From: Corynebacterium ulceribovis DSM 45146
Lineage (GTDB): Bacteria > Actinomycetota > Actinomycetes > Mycobacteriales > Mycobacteriaceae
Length of the DNA: 64,000 nucleotides
Direction of reading: 5' to 3'
Assembly: GCF_000372445.1 (NCBI RefSeq)
Contig: NZ_AQUY01000003.1
Span: 62,001-126,000 of the forward strand
Shown here: piece by piece, positions 63,589-64,000 of the stretch
Numbering within the stretch: the first letter of the stretch is position 1
Layout: every line of letters starts with the position of its first letter
Position numbers and translations under genes: made by a program
Notes under the pieces: generated by a model
What the model was told of the DNA's origin: nothing
The model's input: the letters and a program-made list of their open reading frames with translations, nothing else
The model's database searches: none

Positions 63589-63993
63589 TCAGAAAGAGCC
63601 GAGGAAGTTACGCACCGGCTTCGTCCACACCATTACCGTCAACAATACTGCTGCACCCAGCAATAGCGCGGCCATGGGCAAGAAGGGCAAACCCATCCAC
63701 GGGACCAGAGCCAGCACCATCAGCAAGCTAGCGGGCAGCGCCATCATCACCGCCAGCACGCCCGATGCTGCTTTGCCCCAAAACAGCCGCCACGCACAAA
63801 TGAGCAACAGCACCCCAATAACTGACCAGACGGTGAAAAACACCATGCGGCGACCATCACCCTCTGCCGGAGCCGAGATCCGCGCACCAAAGACCCCAAT
63901 AAGGCCCGAACCCAACGCCACCACACCCAACAACACCAAGCACAGCACCGCAATGACGGCGTTACGCGGCCGCTCTTGACCATCAATATCCAT
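63589..63993 (-). CDS. Small integral membrane protein, four helices
   Basis: The 134-residue protein starts at ATG 63993 near the window edge. Four hydrophobic helices (about 12-35, 50-70, 75-97, 102-123) leave only short loops. No motif identifies a family. It precedes the two envelope genes in the same direction with a 61-bp gap and may be cotranscribed. Function unknown. Confidence 0.65.
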   Translation of the reverse strand: MDIDGQERPRNAVIAVLCLVLLGVVALGSGLIGVFGARISAPAEGDGRRMVFFTVWSVIGVLLLICAWRLFWGKAASGVLAVMMALPASLLMVLALVPWMGLPFLPMAALLLGAAVLLTVMVWTKPVRNFLGSF

Positions 63994-64000
63994 ACTTTCA

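Overview
This is a GC-rich actinobacterial chromosome segment, almost certainly from a mycolate-containing Corynebacterium. The evidence is the groEL2–tiny porin–ppk2 arrangement known from C. glutamicum, the fructose-PTS locus (ptsI divergent from fruK-ptsF-ptsH), a CarD/IspD/IspF/CysS/RlmB block, and a radA-disA … clpC … lysS … panC … folate … ftsH-hpt-tilS-dac … ppa order that follows the Mycobacterium tuberculosis Rv3579c–Rv3628 region. Small start regions, leaderless-type promoters and a GlxR-like operator also fit. The species cannot be fixed from the sequence alone.

Layout. 0–5.6 kb: an ArsC-like fragment, an ornithine-cyclodeaminase-fold protein (tyramine oxidase subunit B type), tRNA-Thr, a lysine-tailed histone-like protein, and trehalose synthesis (otsA, otsB) with a lipoprotein and a flavin reductase. 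5.6–11 kb: fructose PTS (ptsI, fruK, ptsF, ptsH) without the fruR repressor found there in C. glutamicum. 11–15 kb: a monooxygenase-fold protein, an Na+/H+ antiporter-family carrier, and a type II restriction-modification pair sitting at the 3' end of a housekeeping operon. 15–19.3 kb: rlmB-cysS-ispF-ispD-carD, which read leftward. 19.5–31.6 kb: a lipoprotein, radA-disA, carbonic anhydrase, mutY, clpC, a metallophosphoesterase and lysS. 31.7–34.7 kb: a PhoX-type secreted phosphatase followed by 640 bp of inverted and tandem repeats. 34.7–47.1 kb: a 13-gene leftward run for pantothenate, folate, FtsH, purine salvage, tRNA-Ile modification and a PBP4-type carboxypeptidase. 47.3–52.6 kb: ppa, a rhodanese and a MarR/Pls-type NRPS-like pair. 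52.6–64 kb: the envelope region. It holds a large DUF5979 adhesin, a decayed ppk2 copy on its other side, ppk2, four very small porin-type proteins, groEL2 with a CIRCE operator, and three envelope genes.

How the parts work together. OtsA/OtsB make trehalose, which corynebacteria also need to build trehalose mycolates. The mycolate envelope in turn needs the tiny mycoloylated porins near groEL2. PtsI and HPr feed phosphate to the fructose EII. The pan and fol genes form one cofactor cluster linked to FtsH and hpt.

The most unusual signal is not a gene. An 11-bp word, GCTTNTTGACG, occurs exactly 23 times in these 64 kb on both strands (about 0.1 expected by chance). It falls in five different reading phases and in four intergenic gaps, three of which lie close to terminators or operon junctions. 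It behaves like a selected DNA element, for example an uptake-type sequence, rather than a protein motif. I know of no described function for it.
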